Made by a program: the position numbers and the translations under genes. From an uncultured Lachnospiraceae bacterium (lineage in GTDB: Bacteria; Bacillota; Clostridia; Lachnospirales; Lachnospiraceae), in NCBI GenBank assembly GCA_947629565.1, contig CANREG010000003.1, positions 1 through 64,000 on the forward strand: a stretch of 64,000 nt of DNA. Reading direction: 5' to 3'. Shown here piece after piece: positions 63,589 to 64,000 of this stretch. The notes under the pieces were generated by a model. It was not told the DNA's origin. It did no database searches and worked only from the letters and a program-made list of their open reading frames with translations. Positions within the stretch are counted from its first letter, which is position 1; every line of letters starts with the position of its first letter.

Positions 63589-64000
63589 TCACACAGACTG
63601 CTCGCGAAATTCCGTCTTTAAATATTCAATCACCGTATCCATACGCTTGCTGAAATCTGTCAGATTATTTTTCTCATAGTGGAATATGGCCTTCTCCATT
63701 CTGTGATAGATTGGTGCGCCCACCACATCCTCCTCGGTATCCTGCAGGGCGTCATAGATAGAATCTATCATCTCCTCCGCCCCGTAAAGTCTAGCCGTCT
63801 CTTCCACCTCCCGCCGCTCCTTCATCGTCGCCATCAACAGCAGATATTCATAAATGGAGCGGGTATTCCTCGCCAGCTCAAAGGCTTTCAGATAAGAGGC
63901 CATGGCCTCCTCTAACTCAAAGTTATGGGCTAACGCCACCGCTCTGTTATGATAAATTGCTCCTTTTTGCTGCGGATTATTTATGTCCGAATACTGCTCT
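63589..64000 (-). CDS. TPR-like protein, C-terminal part (partial)
   Basis: The frame runs off the right edge without a start: reading into the window it gives PQQKGAIYHNRAVALAHNFE and LEEAMASYLKAFELA, the paired-helix pattern of tetratricopeptide repeats (Ala at helix packing positions). A helical C-terminus ending EFREQSV follows. A GTG at 63939 is a possible internal start but lies within a repeat, so the gene continues to the left of the transcript, beyond 64000. Probably a protein-protein interaction subunit for the membrane coiled-coil protein encoded next. Confidence 0.65.
   Translation of the reverse strand, partial: EQYSDINNPQQKGAIYHNRAVALAHNFELEEAMASYLKAFELARNTRSIYEYLLLMATMKERREVEETARLYGAEEMIDSIYDALQDTEEDVVGAPIYHRMEKAIFHYEKNNLTDFSKRMDTVIEYLKTEFREQSV

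Overview
The window looks like chromosome from a spore-forming, carbohydrate-degrading Firmicute, most likely family Lachnospiraceae (inference). The grounds are the family resemblance of the proteins, strong AGGAGG ribosome sites, sporulation genes of the SpoIID/SpoIIQ type, a cellobiose phosphorylase, a lipoprotein GH9 endoglucanase and sugar-sensing c-di-GMP proteins. Most genes lie on the minus strand. No tRNA, rRNA, CRISPR array or intact insertion sequence was seen.

Layout. 1-1410: the start of a partial gene, a decayed DinJ/RelE-type toxin-antitoxin pair and an unrecognised protein. 1651-5381: cellobiose phosphorylase, a small lipoprotein and a Cys-containing mini-protein, then a two-way terminator. 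5415-7980: acyl carrier protein and a PAS-GGDEF-EAL phosphodiesterase. 8045-14697: a sensory sugar-uptake block, consisting of a response regulator, a histidine kinase and a membrane-anchored accessory protein, then a binding lipoprotein, two permeases and a shortened adaptor-like protein. Direct repeats spaced by 22 bp lie between the two halves and are a likely operator. 14857-18487: a sporulation/envelope block (SpoIIQ-like, L,D-transpeptidase, SpoIID-like). 18524-22900: glycogen phosphorylase and an N-acetylmuramoyl-L-alanine amidase with wall-binding repeats. 23100-28853: PH-domain protein, TetR/CPBP pair, two extracytoplasmic proteins, a uridine-kinase-like NTPase, a VOC protein and a MATE exporter.

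28908-42304 is a visibly A+T-rich accessory island, all genes on the minus strand. In transcription order it has a type III-like DNA methyltransferase and its helicase-nuclease, a KAP-type P-loop NTPase, two proteins I do not recognise (95 and 264 aa), an interrupted winged-helix remnant, a Rad50/SMC-like ATPase with a CxxC hook, and an AlbA_2/Schlafen-like ATP-binding protein. One edge carries a decayed fragment of an EF-Tu 3' end (29189-29299). The other edge carries a nucleotidyltransferase remnant, with the true tuf gene just beyond it. This is the best candidate for a poorly described (defence) system in the window.

42327-46958 is the str operon (rpsL-rpsG-fusA-tuf) with a near-perfect promoter and a second promoter for tuf. 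It is followed by a divergent alanine-racemase-family gene, a MacB-type efflux set (ATPase, adaptor, permease), two base-excision-repair nucleases (Nfo, Xth), the GH9 cellulase and deoC. 56671-57337 is a type III toxin-antitoxin locus: a ToxN/AbiQ-family endoribonuclease preceded by a promoter, a short structured RNA and a leaky terminator. The antitoxin RNA appears to hold about one unit instead of the usual tandem repeats. The window ends with RNase H, a sialate O-acetylesterase-like protein, a cytosolic sugar-binding-domain/GGDEF fusion and three proteins of unknown role.

How the genes fit together. Extracellular beta-glucan would be cut by the GH9 enzyme, oligosaccharide taken up by the ABC system (its ATPase is not in the window) under control of the two-component pair, and cellobiose split by phosphorolysis. 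The sugar-sensing GGDEF protein and the EAL protein could link sugar supply to c-di-GMP. At two places (11745 and 18452) a terminator-like hairpin abuts the next gene so closely that its 3' arm is the ribosome binding site and its U-tract is the spacer to the start codon, with promoter-like -10 elements in the loop.
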